Shown piece by piece: positions 26,034 through 37,614 of a stretch of DNA of 64,000 bases. The notes under the pieces are model-generated. The model had not been told where the DNA came from, did not search any database, and saw nothing but the letters and a program-made list of their open reading frames with translations. The position numbers were made by a program, and so were the translations under genes. The stretch is from positions 2,480,001-2,544,000 of the forward strand of contig NZ_CP007445.1 in NCBI RefSeq assembly GCF_000599985.1. The letters run 5' to 3'. Every line of letters begins with the position of its first letter. Position 1 is the stretch's first letter. The stretch is from Gilliamella apicola. GTDB taxonomy: Bacteria > Pseudomonadota > Gammaproteobacteria > Enterobacterales > Orbaceae.

Positions 26034-27356
26034 TCAAACTTTCAATTTAATTAATTTGCCATCCTGCTTCACAAATGACTGATTAACATAAACGTCAATA
26101 CTATTTTTAACACAAAGCGGTTCACTTACAACGTTATCAACAATAACGTTATTAAACAAAACACTTTGGGTATTTTCGATAAAAAATCCTTTACCAACCT
26201 CTGGTTTAACACCTTTGAACATATCAACTTCACCTGCCTTGGCATTAATTTGCATTGATATTCGAATATTATCAAACGAAATATTGGCAATTGGCGATTC
26301 AGGAATACCATATAAAAAACCAGCATAGGCTCGTACATTTTTGGCGATAATGTTTGAAAAACTAATATTATGGCAGGCTGGCGTTGCTTCATTTATTGGC
26401 ATCAGATCTTTATTCCAAACAATTGGATCGTTACCTTTTGGTCCGCAGTAATAGTAATAGTTCATTACAAAGGCTGATAGTACTTCATCCATAACAATAT
26501 TACTAAAAGTAATATCTGAAATGGTACCACCGCGACCTCGACGTGTTTTGAATCTCACACCTCGATCTGTTTTTTGAAATACACAGTTAGTAATAGTGAC
26601 ATTACGAATACTACCACTCATTTCACTACCCAATACTACCGCGCCATGACCATGAATCATGTTACAGTTAGTAATTAAAATATTTTCGCAAGGGCTTTTA
26701 TCTGCTGTTTCCTCAGTACCCGCTTTAATTGCGATGCAATCATCACCCACATCAATATAGCAATTTGAAATTCTGACATTACGGCAAGATTCAGGATTAA
26801 TACCATCGGTATTAGGTGAATCTGCTGGATTTAAAATCGATATATTATCAATCACTACATTATTTGACTCCATTGGGTGGACTGTCCAACTTGGAGACTG
26901 GGTTAAAAAGACTTTTTCAATAGTTATACGTTGGCAAAAATCAAAACCGATTAAGTAAGGTCTTGGATACTTTAGGGCATCACGATTATGACGGAAAGTA
27001 TGCCACCATTTAGCACCATTGCCATCAATTTTACCGCCACCGGTGATAATGACATTTTCAAGATGTTGACCGTAAATACAAGGCATATAGACATCTTGTT
27101 TTACCCCCTCCCAACGTGAATGCACGATTGGGTAATCTTGTTCATTATCTGAAAATAATAAAGTCGCATTCTGTTCAATAACTAAAGTTAAATTACTGCA
27201 AAGCTTGATTGCGCCTGTTAGATAAGTTCCAACCGGAACGATAAGCGTTCCACCACCTTGTTGTTCTATATGTTGTATTGCATTGGCAAAAGCAACTGTA
27301 TTAAGTGTTTTACCATTACCTATTGCACCAAAATCTTTAACAGATACCATTGTCAT
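26034..27356 (-). CDS. GH28 polygalacturonase, cytoplasmic type
   Basis: 440 residues from the ATG at 27356, which has AAGGA upstream. Parallel beta-helix glycoside hydrolase 28 with all four signature motifs: SPNTDGI, GDDCIAIK, HGHGAV and RFKTR, giving the three catalytic Asp, the His and the Arg/Lys subsite. There is no signal peptide, so it should cleave imported short galacturonides inside the cell, releasing galacturonate for ExuT/UxaCBA-linked catabolism. Last gene of the minus-strand operon, 108 bases after uxaA. Confidence 0.9.
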   Translation of the reverse strand: MTMVSVKDFGAIGNGKTLNTVAFANAIQHIEQQGGGTLIVPVGTYLTGAIKLCSNLTLVIEQNATLLFSDNEQDYPIVHSRWEGVKQDVYMPCIYGQHLENVIITGGGKIDGNGAKWWHTFRHNRDALKYPRPYLIGFDFCQRITIEKVFLTQSPSWTVHPMESNNVVIDNISILNPADSPNTDGINPESCRNVRISNCYIDVGDDCIAIKAGTEETADKSPCENILITNCNMIHGHGAVVLGSEMSGSIRNVTITNCVFQKTDRGVRFKTRRGRGGTISDITFSNIVMDEVLSAFVMNYYYYCGPKGNDPIVWNKDLMPINEATPACHNISFSNIIAKNVRAYAGFLYGIPESPIANISFDNIRISMQINAKAGEVDMFKGVKPEVGKGFFIENTQSVLFNNVIVDNVVSEPLCVKNSIDVYVNQSFVKQDGKLIKLKV

Positions 27357-27464
27357 TGTTGCTTCCTTTTGCATTTTAGTGCGAACCGTTGCCCATTATA
27401 GATTACCGTTCGCATTGTTATTTGGATAAGTAGGCTGGTTAATTTTAGCCTTGAATGGATAGTT

Positions 27465-28964
27465 TTAAAGAGTTACACCACTTTTTAATATCGCTAGATT
27501 TCTGAAATTATTTATCTCATTGCGTGTTTGCTGACCATTAGCAACCAGTACGATATAGTCAATAAATTCAATTAATAACTGTTGCATAGAAGTACCCTCA
27601 ATGAGTTTGCCAGCATTAAAGTCAATCCAATTTACTTTTTTGTCTGCTAATTGTGTATTAGTCGCAATTTTCACCGTTGGTACGATTCCACCATAAGGAG
27701 TTCCGCGACCTGTAGTAAATAACACCATATGACATCCTGCTGCTGATAAAGCCCCTGTAGCCACGGCATCATTACCAGGCGCACTGAGTAAATTGAGTCC
27801 ATGCTTTGTTAGCCTTTCACCATATTTTAAGACATCAACCACTTCACTTCCGCCAGCTTTTTGCGTACAACCGAGGGATTTTTCTTCTAAAGTTGTGATT
27901 CCACCTGCTTTGTTACCTGGAGACGGATTTTCATAAATAGGCTGATTGTTTGAGATGAAATACTGTTTAAAATCGTTGATCATAAGCACGGTTTTATCGA
28001 AAGTAGGCTCATCAACGCAGTGAGACATCAAAATATTTTCTGCACCGAACATTTCAGGTACTTCAGTAAGAACACTGGTTCCTCCATGGGCAATGACATA
28101 ATCTGAAAACAGCCCTAGCATCGGATTGGCGGTTATCCCTGAAAAACCATCTGATCCGCCACACTCTAAACCAAATTTTAATTCGCTTAACCGCCCTACT
28201 TCGCGTTTGTCTTGCTTCATAATGGCATAAAGTTCTCTTAGCAGCGTCAATGCACAAGCAACTTCATCGGCTTCTTGTTGAGCAATAAGGAATCTAACAC
28301 GCGACTCATCATAATCACCAAGATCGGCTTTAAATTCTGAGATTTGATTATTTTCACATCCAAGTCCAATAACTAATACAGCCCCCGCATTAGGGTGTTT
28401 AACAAGATCTTGTAATATTATTTTGGTGTTTTTATGATCTTGTCCAAGTTGTGAACAACCATAAGGATGTTCAAGTACGGTAATGCCATCAATTTCTAAT
28501 TGATTATTGAGTTCATCACAAAACTGTTTAACAATTTGCTGCGCAATACCATTAATACACGTTACCGTTGGTATAATCCAAAGTTCATTACGGATACCAA
28601 CTTCACCGTTTTTTCGGCGATAAATGTTGACTGGTTTATCAGCTATTTCATGCAGCGACTGATTTTTGGATAAATTAGATTGATACTTATAATTATTAAT
28701 ATCATTTAGATTGGTTTTTAAATTGTGTGAATGAATATGCTCACCTGTTTTAATTAAACAAGTGGCATGCCCTATTGGTAAACCATATTTAATAATATTT
28801 TCATTAGCCTCAATATCTTTAAGGGCAAATTTATGCCCTTGTTTGATCGCTTGTGGTAAATCGATGGCGTTTCCATCGATTATAATATTATCTTCATGTG
28901 CTTCTATATCAGATAATGCCACAGCGACATTATCTTCATTGTTAATTTTTATAAATTTTACCAT
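27465..28964 (-). CDS. uxaA: Altronate dehydratase, copy 2
   Basis: 499 residues from the ATG at 28964, which has GGAG just before it; the frame continues into uxaB. It has the same SAF plus dehydratase layout and motifs as the 24420 copy (GIRNELWIIPTVTC, LECGGSDGFSG, SPGNKAGG). It serves the galacturonate route with UxaC and UxaB upstream. Its start is 14 bases after the uxaB stop. A stem with GCGAAC/GTTCGC arms lies between this gene and the GH28 gene (about 27381-27413). Confidence 0.94.
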   Translation of the reverse strand: MVKFIKINNEDNVAVALSDIEAHEDNIIIDGNAIDLPQAIKQGHKFALKDIEANENIIKYGLPIGHATCLIKTGEHIHSHNLKTNLNDINNYKYQSNLSKNQSLHEIADKPVNIYRRKNGEVGIRNELWIIPTVTCINGIAQQIVKQFCDELNNQLEIDGITVLEHPYGCSQLGQDHKNTKIILQDLVKHPNAGAVLVIGLGCENNQISEFKADLGDYDESRVRFLIAQQEADEVACALTLLRELYAIMKQDKREVGRLSELKFGLECGGSDGFSGITANPMLGLFSDYVIAHGGTSVLTEVPEMFGAENILMSHCVDEPTFDKTVLMINDFKQYFISNNQPIYENPSPGNKAGGITTLEEKSLGCTQKAGGSEVVDVLKYGERLTKHGLNLLSAPGNDAVATGALSAAGCHMVLFTTGRGTPYGGIVPTVKIATNTQLADKKVNWIDFNAGKLIEGTSMQQLLIEFIDYIVLVANGQQTRNEINNFRNLAILKSGVTL

Positions 28965-28977
28965 TGCTCCACTCATT

Positions 28978-30441
28978 TTATTTGCTACCAGTAACACATT
29001 TTTCAATTGCACTGCGCATACCTTCTTGAGTAATGACAGTTAAATATTGTGTTAATGTTTGTGCTAATTGCGGAATATTTAGCAAATCGCAATCCCAATG
29101 AGCACTATCACTAAGTACTGTTTCCACTAATTGTGCGAGTGTTTCATTACCATTACTGACATTGGTCCAGCCAGTACTAAAGCGTTCTAACCAAATTGCA
29201 TCGTCTTGTAATGGATAATTTTGGTTATTTCTTACACCTCGGTAAAAAGCAATTAAAGCAGCAAAAGAAAAAACTAAATGCTTAGGTAATGCACTTTTTG
29301 CTTTTTGGTAAGCAAGCAATTGCGGAAGTATACGTGTTTTAAATTTGGTCATACTATTTAGAGCAATTGACATTAGTTGGTGCTCAATAAATGGATTTTT
29401 AAAACGATTGATAACTGACTGCGCAAAATCAACTAATTCTTGATGTGGCAAATCTAAAACTGGAATAATTTCATCAAAAATTGTCTCTTTAATATATTCT
29501 AAAATTTGCGAATCATTCATTGATTCGCCTACCGTATCAATTCCAGCTAGATAAGCGACTGGAACCAATGCTGTATGCGCACCATTTAAAATTGCAACTT
29601 TACGCTCTTTATAAGGTTTAATATCATCGACAATTTTGATATTAATGTTGCACTTATCCAAATTCAATTTTTGCGCTAGCCATTGTGGACCTTGGATAAC
29701 AAAAAGATAGAAATATTCTGCTGAATCAATAAAGTTATCTTTATAACCTAATTCCGATTCTAATTCAGAAATTTGAGCTTTAGGATAACCAGGGACAATT
29801 CTATCAACCAATGTTGAGCAAAATACATTATCGTTTTCTAACCAACTGATAAATTTGTCTGACAAATTCCACTGGTTAGCATATTTTAAGACCAATTTTT
29901 TTAGAGCATCGCCATTATAATCAATTAACTCACATGGAATAATGATTAAACCACTCTCTTTGCTACCAGAAAAATGGTTAAATCTTTCATATAAGAAAGC
30001 CGTTAATTTAGCTGGATAGCTTGTAGCAGGTTGGTCTGTAAGTTTATCGCTTTCAACATAGCTGATACCAGCTTCAGTGGTGTTAGAAAAAATAAATTGA
30101 ATATTAGGATCTTTGGCTAATGCAAGATACTGGTCATACTGTGTATAGACATTTATCTCACTATTAACGGAACGAATCATCCTAAATTCTTTTACTGTTT
30201 CATTGCGTTCATTTAATCCACGAATTAATGTGGTATATAAACCATCTTGAGTATTTAATGATGGTGGAAAGTCTGTATTTAGTGGGCGAATAATTGCTAC
30301 ACCCGCATCAAGATCGGTTTTTTCATTTAAGATATCCAATTGCCAATCTAAAAATGCACGTAAAAAATTACCTTCGCCAAATTGTACAACACGCGTGGTG
30401 TATTTAGCGCCTGGGAAATCAATTCTGTTCAATGTTTTCAT
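28978..30441 (-). CDS. uxaB: Tagaturonate reductase, copy 2
   Basis: 487 residues (E. coli 483). [58 protein letters not shown] and [14 protein letters not shown] [10 protein letters not shown] are close to E. coli UxaB, closer than the 21866 copy. Converts tagaturonate from UxaC into altronate. 18 bases after uxaC. Confidence 0.95.
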   Translation of the reverse strand: MKTLNRIDFPGAKYTTRVVQFGEGNFLRAFLDWQLDILNEKTDLDAGVAIIRPLNTDFPPSLNTQDGLYTTLIRGLNERNETVKEFRMIRSVNSEINVYTQYDQYLALAKDPNIQFIFSNTTEAGISYVESDKLTDQPATSYPAKLTAFLYERFNHFSGSKESGLIIIPCELIDYNGDALKKLVLKYANQWNLSDKFISWLENDNVFCSTLVDRIVPGYPKAQISELESELGYKDNFIDSAEYFYLFVIQGPQWLAQKLNLDKCNINIKIVDDIKPYKERKVAILNGAHTALVPVAYLAGIDTVGESMNDSQILEYIKETIFDEIIPVLDLPHQELVDFAQSVINRFKNPFIEHQLMSIALNSMTKFKTRILPQLLAYQKAKSALPKHLVFSFAALIAFYRGVRNNQNYPLQDDAIWLERFSTGWTNVSNGNETLAQLVETVLSDSAHWDCDLLNIPQLAQTLTQYLTVITQEGMRSAIEKCVTGSK

Positions 30442-30459
30442 TACTATTACTCTAATATA

Positions 30460-31872
30460 TTAATTTAATTCGATACCAAAATAGTTTTTCGCATTATCAA
30501 AACTAATATTTTTGACCATTTGACCTAATAACTCGATATCACGAGGTGCTTCACCATCTTCTACCCAACGACCAATCATACGACATAAAATGCGTCTAAA
30601 ATATTCATGACGAGTATAAGAAAGGAAACTGCGGCTATCGGTTAACATTCCAACAAAACGACTTAATAAACCAAGTTGAGCCAGTTGAGTCATTTGGCGA
30701 ATCATGCCGTCTTTTTGATCGTTAAACCACCAGCCTGAACCAAATTGCATTTTGCCTTGTATTCCTTCTCCTTGGAAATTACCTATCATCGTACCCAAAA
30801 TCTCATTATCAGATGGATTTAAGCAATAGAGAATTGTTTTAGGTAGAGCATTTTGTTTAGCTTGTGCATCTAATAGTCGGGATAATGGTTGAGCAATAGG
30901 TGAGTCATTAATAGAATCAAAACCAACATCAGGTCCCATTAGATTAAACATTCTTGAATTGTTATTACGTAAAGCGCCAATATGATATTGCTGAACCCAT
31001 CCACGTTTGTTGTATTCGCTGCCTAAATAAATGATAACCGCAGTCTTGAATTGAGCGACTTCTTTCGAAGTTAGATTTGCTCCAGTTAGTCGTTTAGTTA
31101 AAATTGCATCTAATTCTTTTTCTGTCGCTTCTTCATAAACCACCGTATCTAAGGCGTGATCAGAAACTTTACAGCCATGTGCAGCAAAATGATCCATACG
31201 TTTTGCTAACGCCTGACAAAGTTGGTGGAAACTTAAGATATTAATATCCGAAACAGCTGATAATTTTTCGATATAGGATACAAAAAATTCAGAATCTATA
31301 TTAAACGCTTTATCTGGTCGCCAACTTGGTAAAACTTTAATATCAAATGAACTATCTTGAGCAATGGTTTTATGGTGAACCAAATCATCAATTGGATCAT
31401 CAGTTGTGCCGACCATTTTTACGTTCATTTTTTTCATAATGCTACGTGCAGTAAATTCTTTAGTTTCAAGCATTGCATTACATTTGTTCCAAATGGTTTC
31501 AGCGGTGGTTGGTGACAACAAAATATCATCGATGCCAAATGGTCTACGTAACTCTAAGTGAGTCCAATGATAAAGTGGATTACCGATTGTATGAGGCACA
31601 GTTTCGGCCCAAGCTTTGAATTTTTCAAAATCATTTACCTCGGTGCCAGTACAAAATTTCTCCGGCACACCATTAGTACGCATGGCACGCCATTTGTAGT
31701 GATCGCCTTTTAACCAGATGTCGTACAAATTTTTAAATTGATAATCTTGTGCAATTTGTTCTGGTGGTAAGTGGCAGTGATAATCAAAAATCGGCTGTTG
31801 TGCCGCATAATTGTGATAAAGTTGACGAGAAAATTCAGTATCAAGTAAAAAGTCTTCAGTTAAAAAACGCAT
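30460..31872 (-). CDS. uxaC: Uronate isomerase
   Basis: 470 residues from MRFLTEDF at 31872 (GGAG upstream), exactly the E. coli UxaC length; the longer frame from 31911 is not needed. [15 protein letters not shown] supplies metal-binding histidines, and MVGTTDDP and GSGWWFND are family motifs. It isomerises D-galacturonate to D-tagaturonate and D-glucuronate to D-fructuronate. No uxuA/uxuB is in the window, so galacturonate is the supported use here. Confidence 0.95.
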   Translation of the reverse strand: MRFLTEDFLLDTEFSRQLYHNYAAQQPIFDYHCHLPPEQIAQDYQFKNLYDIWLKGDHYKWRAMRTNGVPEKFCTGTEVNDFEKFKAWAETVPHTIGNPLYHWTHLELRRPFGIDDILLSPTTAETIWNKCNAMLETKEFTARSIMKKMNVKMVGTTDDPIDDLVHHKTIAQDSSFDIKVLPSWRPDKAFNIDSEFFVSYIEKLSAVSDINILSFHQLCQALAKRMDHFAAHGCKVSDHALDTVVYEEATEKELDAILTKRLTGANLTSKEVAQFKTAVIIYLGSEYNKRGWVQQYHIGALRNNNSRMFNLMGPDVGFDSINDSPIAQPLSRLLDAQAKQNALPKTILYCLNPSDNEILGTMIGNFQGEGIQGKMQFGSGWWFNDQKDGMIRQMTQLAQLGLLSRFVGMLTDSRSFLSYTRHEYFRRILCRMIGRWVEDGEAPRDIELLGQMVKNISFDNAKNYFGIELN

Positions 31873-31940
31873 ATTATTCTCCATAAACCGTTTTAATATA
31901 TTGAATTGCACATGCCAATAACATGCGCAACTCGATTAAT

Positions 31941-33209
31941 TTATTGTTGCTCAGTTGTTGATGGTGCTTTTAAAATTGTCCATACCGCTAACGCAGCTAA
32001 AAGGTCAAGGCAACTTAAAATTACAAATAATGGGCTAAAACCAACAGATTCCGCAAGTGCTCCCACAATTAAAGCAAAGATAGTACTAGCAAGCCATGCT
32101 GCCATACCTGTAAAACCATTAGCAGTTGCAACTTCATTGCGACCAAATACATCGGATGATAATGTAATCAATGCACCCGATAATGCTTGGTGAGCGAATC
32201 CACCAATACAAAATAAGAAGATAGCAACATAAGGATTTGCAAACAGCCCAATTAACCCAGGTGCAATCATTAATACACCACCAACAGTAACAACTAATTT
32301 GCGCGAGTTAATCAAACTGACGTTAAAATATTTTTGGAAAAATGGCGCCATATAGCCACCGAGTATACAACCAAAATCAGCAAACAACATTGGCATCCAA
32401 GCAAAAATCGCAATCTGTTTTAAGTCAAAACCATAAGCCGTAGACATAAATAATGGGATCCATGCGTTAAAAGTTCCCCATGCAGGTTCAGCTAAAAACC
32501 TTGGAATGGCAATGCCCCAAAAGCGACGAGTACTTATGATTTTATAAGCAGGTAATTTTGTAGTGTTTGATGTTTGGTGACTAACTTCTTGCCCAGATAG
32601 AATGTATTTTCTTTCTTCTTCTGACAATCGTTTTTGGTTAGTTGGATGACGATAAAGAGCGAACCAAAATAACCCCCAAATAAAGCTAAGTAAACCACAA
32701 ATAACAAACGCTAATTGCCAACTGTGTAACCATATTGCTCCGGCAACTAATGGCGGTGCGATCATTGCTCCAACGGATGATCCTAGATTAAACCAACCAA
32801 CAGCGATTGACCTTTCTTTTGCTGGAAACCATTCACTTGTTGCTTTTAAACCAGCAGGGATCATAGCCGCTTCGGCAGCTCCAACCGCTCCACGAGTAAA
32901 CGCAAGACCCACCCAACTGCCAGAAAATGCAGTACTAATACAGAAGATTGACCATAATAACGCAAATACCGCATAACCTACGCGTGTGCCTAGTAAGTCA
33001 AGAACATACCCCGCTACAGGTTGCATTACGGTATAACAAGCTGAATAAGCAGCAACAACATATGAATATTGTTGAGTTGTCATACCCATAACTTCATTAA
33101 GCACAGGGGCAGCAACTGCAATTGAATTTCGAGTTAAATAACCAAGAATTGTGCCAATAGTCACTAACGCTATCATATACCAGCGAAGATTTTTTATTGT
33201 TTTGTACAT
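31941..33209 (-). CDS. exuT: Hexuronate MFS transporter
   Basis: 422 residues from MYKTIKNLRW at 33209, with GGAG upstream; the frame starts at 33227. Twelve hydrophobic segments. GYLTRNSIAVAAPVL, YVLDLLGTRVGYA, AAEAAMIPAGLKATSEWFP and SSDVFGRNEVATANG match ExuT. Imports galacturonate and glucuronate with protons. First gene of the exuT-uxaC-uxaB-uxaA-GH28 operon, divergent from exuR. Confidence 0.93.
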   Translation of the reverse strand: MYKTIKNLRWYMIALVTIGTILGYLTRNSIAVAAPVLNEVMGMTTQQYSYVVAAYSACYTVMQPVAGYVLDLLGTRVGYAVFALLWSIFCISTAFSGSWVGLAFTRGAVGAAEAAMIPAGLKATSEWFPAKERSIAVGWFNLGSSVGAMIAPPLVAGAIWLHSWQLAFVICGLLSFIWGLFWFALYRHPTNQKRLSEEERKYILSGQEVSHQTSNTTKLPAYKIISTRRFWGIAIPRFLAEPAWGTFNAWIPLFMSTAYGFDLKQIAIFAWMPMLFADFGCILGGYMAPFFQKYFNVSLINSRKLVVTVGGVLMIAPGLIGLFANPYVAIFLFCIGGFAHQALSGALITLSSDVFGRNEVATANGFTGMAAWLASTIFALIVGALAESVGFSPLFVILSCLDLLAALAVWTILKAPSTTEQQ

Positions 33210-33256
33210 TTTATGCTCCATAAACATTATGAATTTTGGCGCATATTAACATGTCA

Positions 33257-33275
33257 GTCAACTTAAAAAGTTGAC
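33257..33275 (+). promoter_or_regulatory. Palindrome between exuT and exuR (candidate ExuR operator)
   Basis: GTCAACTT-AAA-AAGTTGAC, a perfect inverted repeat 48 bases before the exuT start. TCACA at 33281-33285 with a weak left half could be a CRP site. The sequence is not the enterobacterial ExuR consensus, so binding by ExuR is inferred from position. Confidence 0.6.
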
Positions 33276-33450
33276 ATACATCACAGAACATAACATATAA
33301 CCACAATAAAAATGCGGTTGCTAATTTGTCCGTCTTATTGAAGAAATATCTGACAAGGTACAAAATTTTAATTCAAGCTTGTTTAACTCTAAGCAATTAG
33401 ATGTTATTTTAAGAACCAAACTCGAATTATGGAATTACTCAAAAATTATT

Positions 33451-34233
33451 ATGATCCAAGAACAAAATGAACATCAGCGTCTTTATCAAGTTATCGCTAC
33501 CGAATTAAAAAACCGGATTATTAATGGCATTTATCTTGTAGGCAGTAAATTACCGTCGGAAAGACTCATTTGTGAAGAATTAAAAGTCAGTCGTTCGGTA
33601 GTAAGAGAAGCGATTATAATGTTAGAAGTTGAAGGTTTTGTTGATGCTAGAAAAGGCTCTGGTATACATGTTATTGCCAATAAACAGCAAACCATAAATA
33701 TAATTGCTGACTCACATGGACTGAATTTTGCTACAACAGGGCCTTTTGAATTGTTACAAGCTCGTCAATTAATTGAAAGTAATATTGCAGAGTTTGCTGC
33801 AACTCAGATCACAAAAGATGATATTGTTAATCTATTAGAAATTCAACACAATGCAAAAAAAGAAGATCATTATCGTGACTCTAATTGGGATCTTAAATTC
33901 CATACACAAATTGCCATGATTACGCGTAATACGGCCTTAATAACTATTGTTGAAGAAACATGGCGACAGCGAACATTAAACCCTTTATGGAAAAAACTCC
34001 ATGAACATGTCCAGCAACAAGATATTGAAAGCTGGTGGGAAGAACATGATAAAATTCTTGAGGCATTAATCAATCGCGATCCTAAAGCTGCTAAACTAGC
34101 TATGTGGCAACATTTAGAAAACACAAAAAAAATGTTATTTGATGCAGCGAGTGAAGATTTTGAAACTAAACGCGATCACTATCTGTTTTCAGATAACCCT
34201 GTTGTCAGTATTAATGAAAATGAATTTGAATAA
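33451..34233 (+). CDS. exuR: Hexuronate regulon repressor
   Basis: 260 residues from MIQEQNEHQ at 33451 (E. coli ExuR 258); the frame extends to 33379. GntR/FadR type: winged helix residues 8-75 ([25 protein letters not shown]), then an all-helical effector domain ([36 protein letters not shown]). Both parts are close to E. coli ExuR. Expected to repress exuT-uxaCBA until galacturonate or tagaturonate is present. Confidence 0.93.
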   Translation: MIQEQNEHQRLYQVIATELKNRIINGIYLVGSKLPSERLICEELKVSRSVVREAIIMLEVEGFVDARKGSGIHVIANKQQTINIIADSHGLNFATTGPFELLQARQLIESNIAEFAATQITKDDIVNLLEIQHNAKKEDHYRDSNWDLKFHTQIAMITRNTALITIVEETWRQRTLNPLWKKLHEHVQQQDIESWWEEHDKILEALINRDPKAAKLAMWQHLENTKKMLFDAASEDFETKRDHYLFSDNPVVSINENEFE

Positions 34234-34791
34234 CTATTCTACTTCTTTATGCCTTATTAACTAATAGGCCTTATCAACTGAGCTCATATTGTATATAGAA
34301 CAAGCGAATAATAGGGCATTTAATCTTATTTTGAACATTATGAGGAAATACTAAAAACGTTTCTTTTATATTAGATAATACAAATTAGTTAAATCAATAT
34401 AGCATTAGCATACTTTAAAAATGTTCCTATAAAGTAACATAGCAAACTATTTTATTGGTCATTTAGGGAATTAAAAATCAAAGCTATTTTTTTAAATCTA
34501 AATTATTCAATATAGATATTGAATAAACTGATAGTTTTAAAGAGAACTCATCATATTTTTTCCCAAGGACACATAATGATTATATTGATAAGTTGAATGG
34601 AGATATTTAAGTTCAGATAAAAGATATTTACTAACATTTTACTTAGTAATAATCTTTTATCTGATTTGATTATTAAAGATCTATAAAATTTCTGATATTC
34701 ACCACTAACTTTATTGATAATGGTTAAACATAATAAAATTAAATAGAAATATAGATAAATATTTACACACTATAATTATTTCTATATATAA
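34234..34791. other. 558-base gap between exuR and lolA
   Basis: No open frame of note. The one clear element is the large hairpin at 34613-34664. The remainder is AT-rich without recognisable motifs. Confidence 0.6.
34613..34664 (+). terminator. Large hairpin, probable bidirectional terminator
   Basis: 22-base arms (34613-34634 and 34643-34664) pair at 20 positions, interrupted by one AT/TA step; the loop is CATTTTAC. It lies between convergent exuR and lolA. The stem is far longer than usual for a terminator here, and the T run is weak. Confidence 0.6.
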
Positions 34792-35385
34792 CTAACGCTG
34801 ATCATCAATCGCTATACCTGCTGGTGGCGTAAATTTAAATTTGCTTAAGTCAACTTTGCCAAGTTTTTGGCTAGATAATTCATAGTAGCTACGTTGCCCA
34901 TCTTCTTCAATAATAGAAAAGTTAGAAATCATACCGGTCGGTAATACCGAAATAACAAAATCCTGATTGGATCCATCTGTTGGTTTTAATGTAAATGAAT
35001 CTTGTTTACGAGTCACAGTATAAACATTCCAAATGGCATTGCGACTATCAGTAATCAATAGCATCAATCGATTATCCACTGCTTTTTTTAAATCCATGAC
35101 ACTTACTTGCTCAACCGCTGGCGTATATACCCACATATTTGTTCCATCAGAAATTATTGAAGTTTCATCTGGTTCGTTCATTGTCCAATTAAAATAATAA
35201 GGTCTGGTAACCCAAAGCTCTCCTTTTCCCTCTTGTACTAATTGGTTATCAGCTGTTTTCACTTCTTGAGAAAAATGTGCATAAAACCCATCAATTTTAT
35301 CAAGACGCTGTTGTAACAGCTCTTTATCACCAGCCCATACTGATATGCTAGTCAATAATCCCATTAACAATAAAAACTTTTTCAT
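34792..35385 (-). CDS. lolA: Outer-membrane lipoprotein carrier LolA
   Basis: 197 residues. Signal peptide of about 18 residues (MKKFLLLMGLLTSISVWA), then the periplasmic LolA domain: FYAHFSQEV, GELWVTRPYYFNW, DGTNMWVYTPAVEQVS and FKFTPPAG near the end. It carries lipoproteins from LolCDE to LolB. Divergent from rarA, with which it is linked in enterobacteria. Confidence 0.95.
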   Translation of the reverse strand: MKKFLLLMGLLTSISVWAGDKELLQQRLDKIDGFYAHFSQEVKTADNQLVQEGKGELWVTRPYYFNWTMNEPDETSIISDGTNMWVYTPAVEQVSVMDLKKAVDNRLMLLITDSRNAIWNVYTVTRKQDSFTLKPTDGSNQDFVISVLPTGMISNFSIIEEDGQRSYYELSSQKLGKVDLSKFKFTPPAGIAIDDQR

Positions 35386-35561
35386 AACTCATCCTTATGT
35401 ACTTTTATTCGGCAATATTCAAATCAACTTCGATAATTGAATTTGCTTAAAATATTACTGTTTTTTAGTTAGCGGGAAAAGATATTTTCTTTTCTTTTTC
35501 ACTAATTTCATATAACAAGTATATAATACCTATATCTTTCTAAAACCGGATTCAATGTGTT

Positions 35562-36902
35562 ATGCCTAGTATGTCTTTTGAATTTACGACAGAAGAATTT
35601 AAGCCCTTAGCGGCAAGAATGCGTCCTCGTACGTTATCAGAATATATTGGTCAAACACAACTTTTAGGGGCAAACAAACCACTACCCAAAGCAATTGTAG
35701 CTGGTAATTTACATTCAATGATTTTATGGGGACCGCCAGGTACAGGTAAAACAACTCTTGCTGAGATCATTGCCCATCATGCTAACGCTAAAGTCGAAAG
35801 AATTTCAGCAGTAACGTCAGGAATCAAAGATATTCGTGAGGCCATTGAAAGAGCAAAAATCAATCAACAAGCAGGTATTCGTACTATTTTATTTGTTGAT
35901 GAAGTACACCGATTTAATAAAAGCCAGCAAGATGCATTTTTACCCTATGTTGAAAATGGTACTGTAACATTTATAGGAGCTACCACTGAAAACCCTTCAT
36001 TTGAATTAAATTCTGCATTATTATCTCGCGCTCGTGTGTATCTGCTTAAATCATTAACCACAAATGACATTGAGTTAATTTTACAACAAGCAATGGATGA
36101 TCCACAGCGCGGATATGGTAAGTATAACATTGAGCTACCCGATGAAACCAAAAAACAGATCGCTGAATTTGTGGGTGGAGATGCTCGACGCGCCCTAAAT
36201 ACTCTTGAACTTTTAGTAGATATGTCCGACGGACAACCGCTTACACCTGCATTACTCAAAGAAGTGATAGGTGAGCGTAGTGCTCGATTTGATAATCAAG
36301 GTGATCGTTATTATGATTTAATTTCTGCCGTTCACAAATCTATCCGGGGTTCTGCGCCTGACGCTGCGCTCTATTGGTATGCTAGAATCATTTCTGCAGG
36401 TGGTGATCCACTTTATGTTGCCCGTCGATTATTAGCCATAGCGTCAGAAGATGTAGGTAATGCCGATCCAAGAGCAATGCAAGTTGCGCTCGCTGCATGG
36501 GATTGCTTTACACGAGTTGGCCCAGCTGAAGGTGAACGAGCTATCGCCCAAGCAATTGTCTATCTTGCTTGTGCACCTAAAAGTAATGCCGTGTATTTAG
36601 CATTTAAGCAAGCTATGCTTGATGCACAATCAAAGCCTGATTATGATGTTCCAGAACATTTACGTAATGCACCAACAAATTTAATGAAAAAGTTAGGTTA
36701 CGGTGCTCAGTATCGTTATGCTCATGATGAACCTAATGCGTTTGCAGCCGGAGAAAATTACTTTCCACCTGAATTAGCCGAAAGCAAATATTATTATCCA
36801 AGCACGCGGGGAGCCGAAAAAAATTATAGTGACAAACTTGCTTGGTTAGAATCGCAAAATCAGGCAAGCCCGATTCAACGTTATAAATCCCCAAAAGATT
36901 AA
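35562..36902 (+). CDS. rarA: Replication-associated recombination protein RarA
   Basis: 446 residues (E. coli 447). AAA+ ATPase: [13 protein letters not shown] (about residues 54-66), [14 protein letters not shown] (about 110-123), [20 protein letters not shown], then the tetramerisation region [15 protein letters not shown] and [11 protein letters not shown]. Acts at stalled replication forks and binds SSB. The C-terminal PIQRYK is conserved. Confidence 0.97.
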   Translation: MPSMSFEFTTEEFKPLAARMRPRTLSEYIGQTQLLGANKPLPKAIVAGNLHSMILWGPPGTGKTTLAEIIAHHANAKVERISAVTSGIKDIREAIERAKINQQAGIRTILFVDEVHRFNKSQQDAFLPYVENGTVTFIGATTENPSFELNSALLSRARVYLLKSLTTNDIELILQQAMDDPQRGYGKYNIELPDETKKQIAEFVGGDARRALNTLELLVDMSDGQPLTPALLKEVIGERSARFDNQGDRYYDLISAVHKSIRGSAPDAALYWYARIISAGGDPLYVARRLLAIASEDVGNADPRAMQVALAAWDCFTRVGPAEGERAIAQAIVYLACAPKSNAVYLAFKQAMLDAQSKPDYDVPEHLRNAPTNLMKKLGYGAQYRYAHDEPNAFAAGENYFPPELAESKYYYPSTRGAEKNYSDKLAWLESQNQASPIQRYKSPKD

Positions 36903-37614
36903 AATAGCCTAAAAAGCGGTCATCTCATGGCGAAATGATTACTTTCTATCTGATGAAATTATAGAATGAATCTCTATTAGCGTATAGGTGATTCTAAATA
37001 GTATGCTAAACCTAGTGATACTTTCAATTTAATGATTGTTTACTGATATAAATTCTAAACTTAATGTACTCACAATCTATTCATAAAGATCAATCATCAT
37101 AAACTATTGTTGTGTTTTTATATTATCACAATCAATTCATGAAAAAGCTTCCAAAGATATTTAATTTATTACCTAAAGTATTTTAACTTTTCTGGTTAAT
37201 ATTCTAAATTTCATTATGATTCAACACGGTTAATAATCTGAATCATTTACATTAAGACAGATTACCACTGTATATAAAATAAATTCTAATATTTTACATA
37301 AACAAAAATTGACAAAAATATTATTTATTCGAAAATTCTTATGAGTTACGATGGAATTAACTGCATATATGTAACTTATTTCTACATGCTAGTATTGGCT
37401 ATATAACTAATTTTTATACTTTAAATAAAAAATAATTGATAAAAATTAAAAAAAAAGATGATTTTTAAACATAATTGATCGACTAGCTATATTATTTTTA
37501 TTATAATCAGCTTACTAATTATTCTGTATTTTGAATGATTAATTTAAAAAACAATACATAATATATATAAAACAAATATTTAAATAATAAAAGTAACAAT
37601 TAACAATTTTAAAC
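36903..37614. other. 712-base AT-rich gap before the secreted-protein pair
   Basis: No gene found. An 8-bp inverted repeat ATGATTCA/TGAATCAT lies at 37216-37246. A TATAAT-like run occurs near 37502. No terminator with a clear T run follows rarA. The long AT-rich leader suggests that the following gene is separately regulated. Confidence 0.5.
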
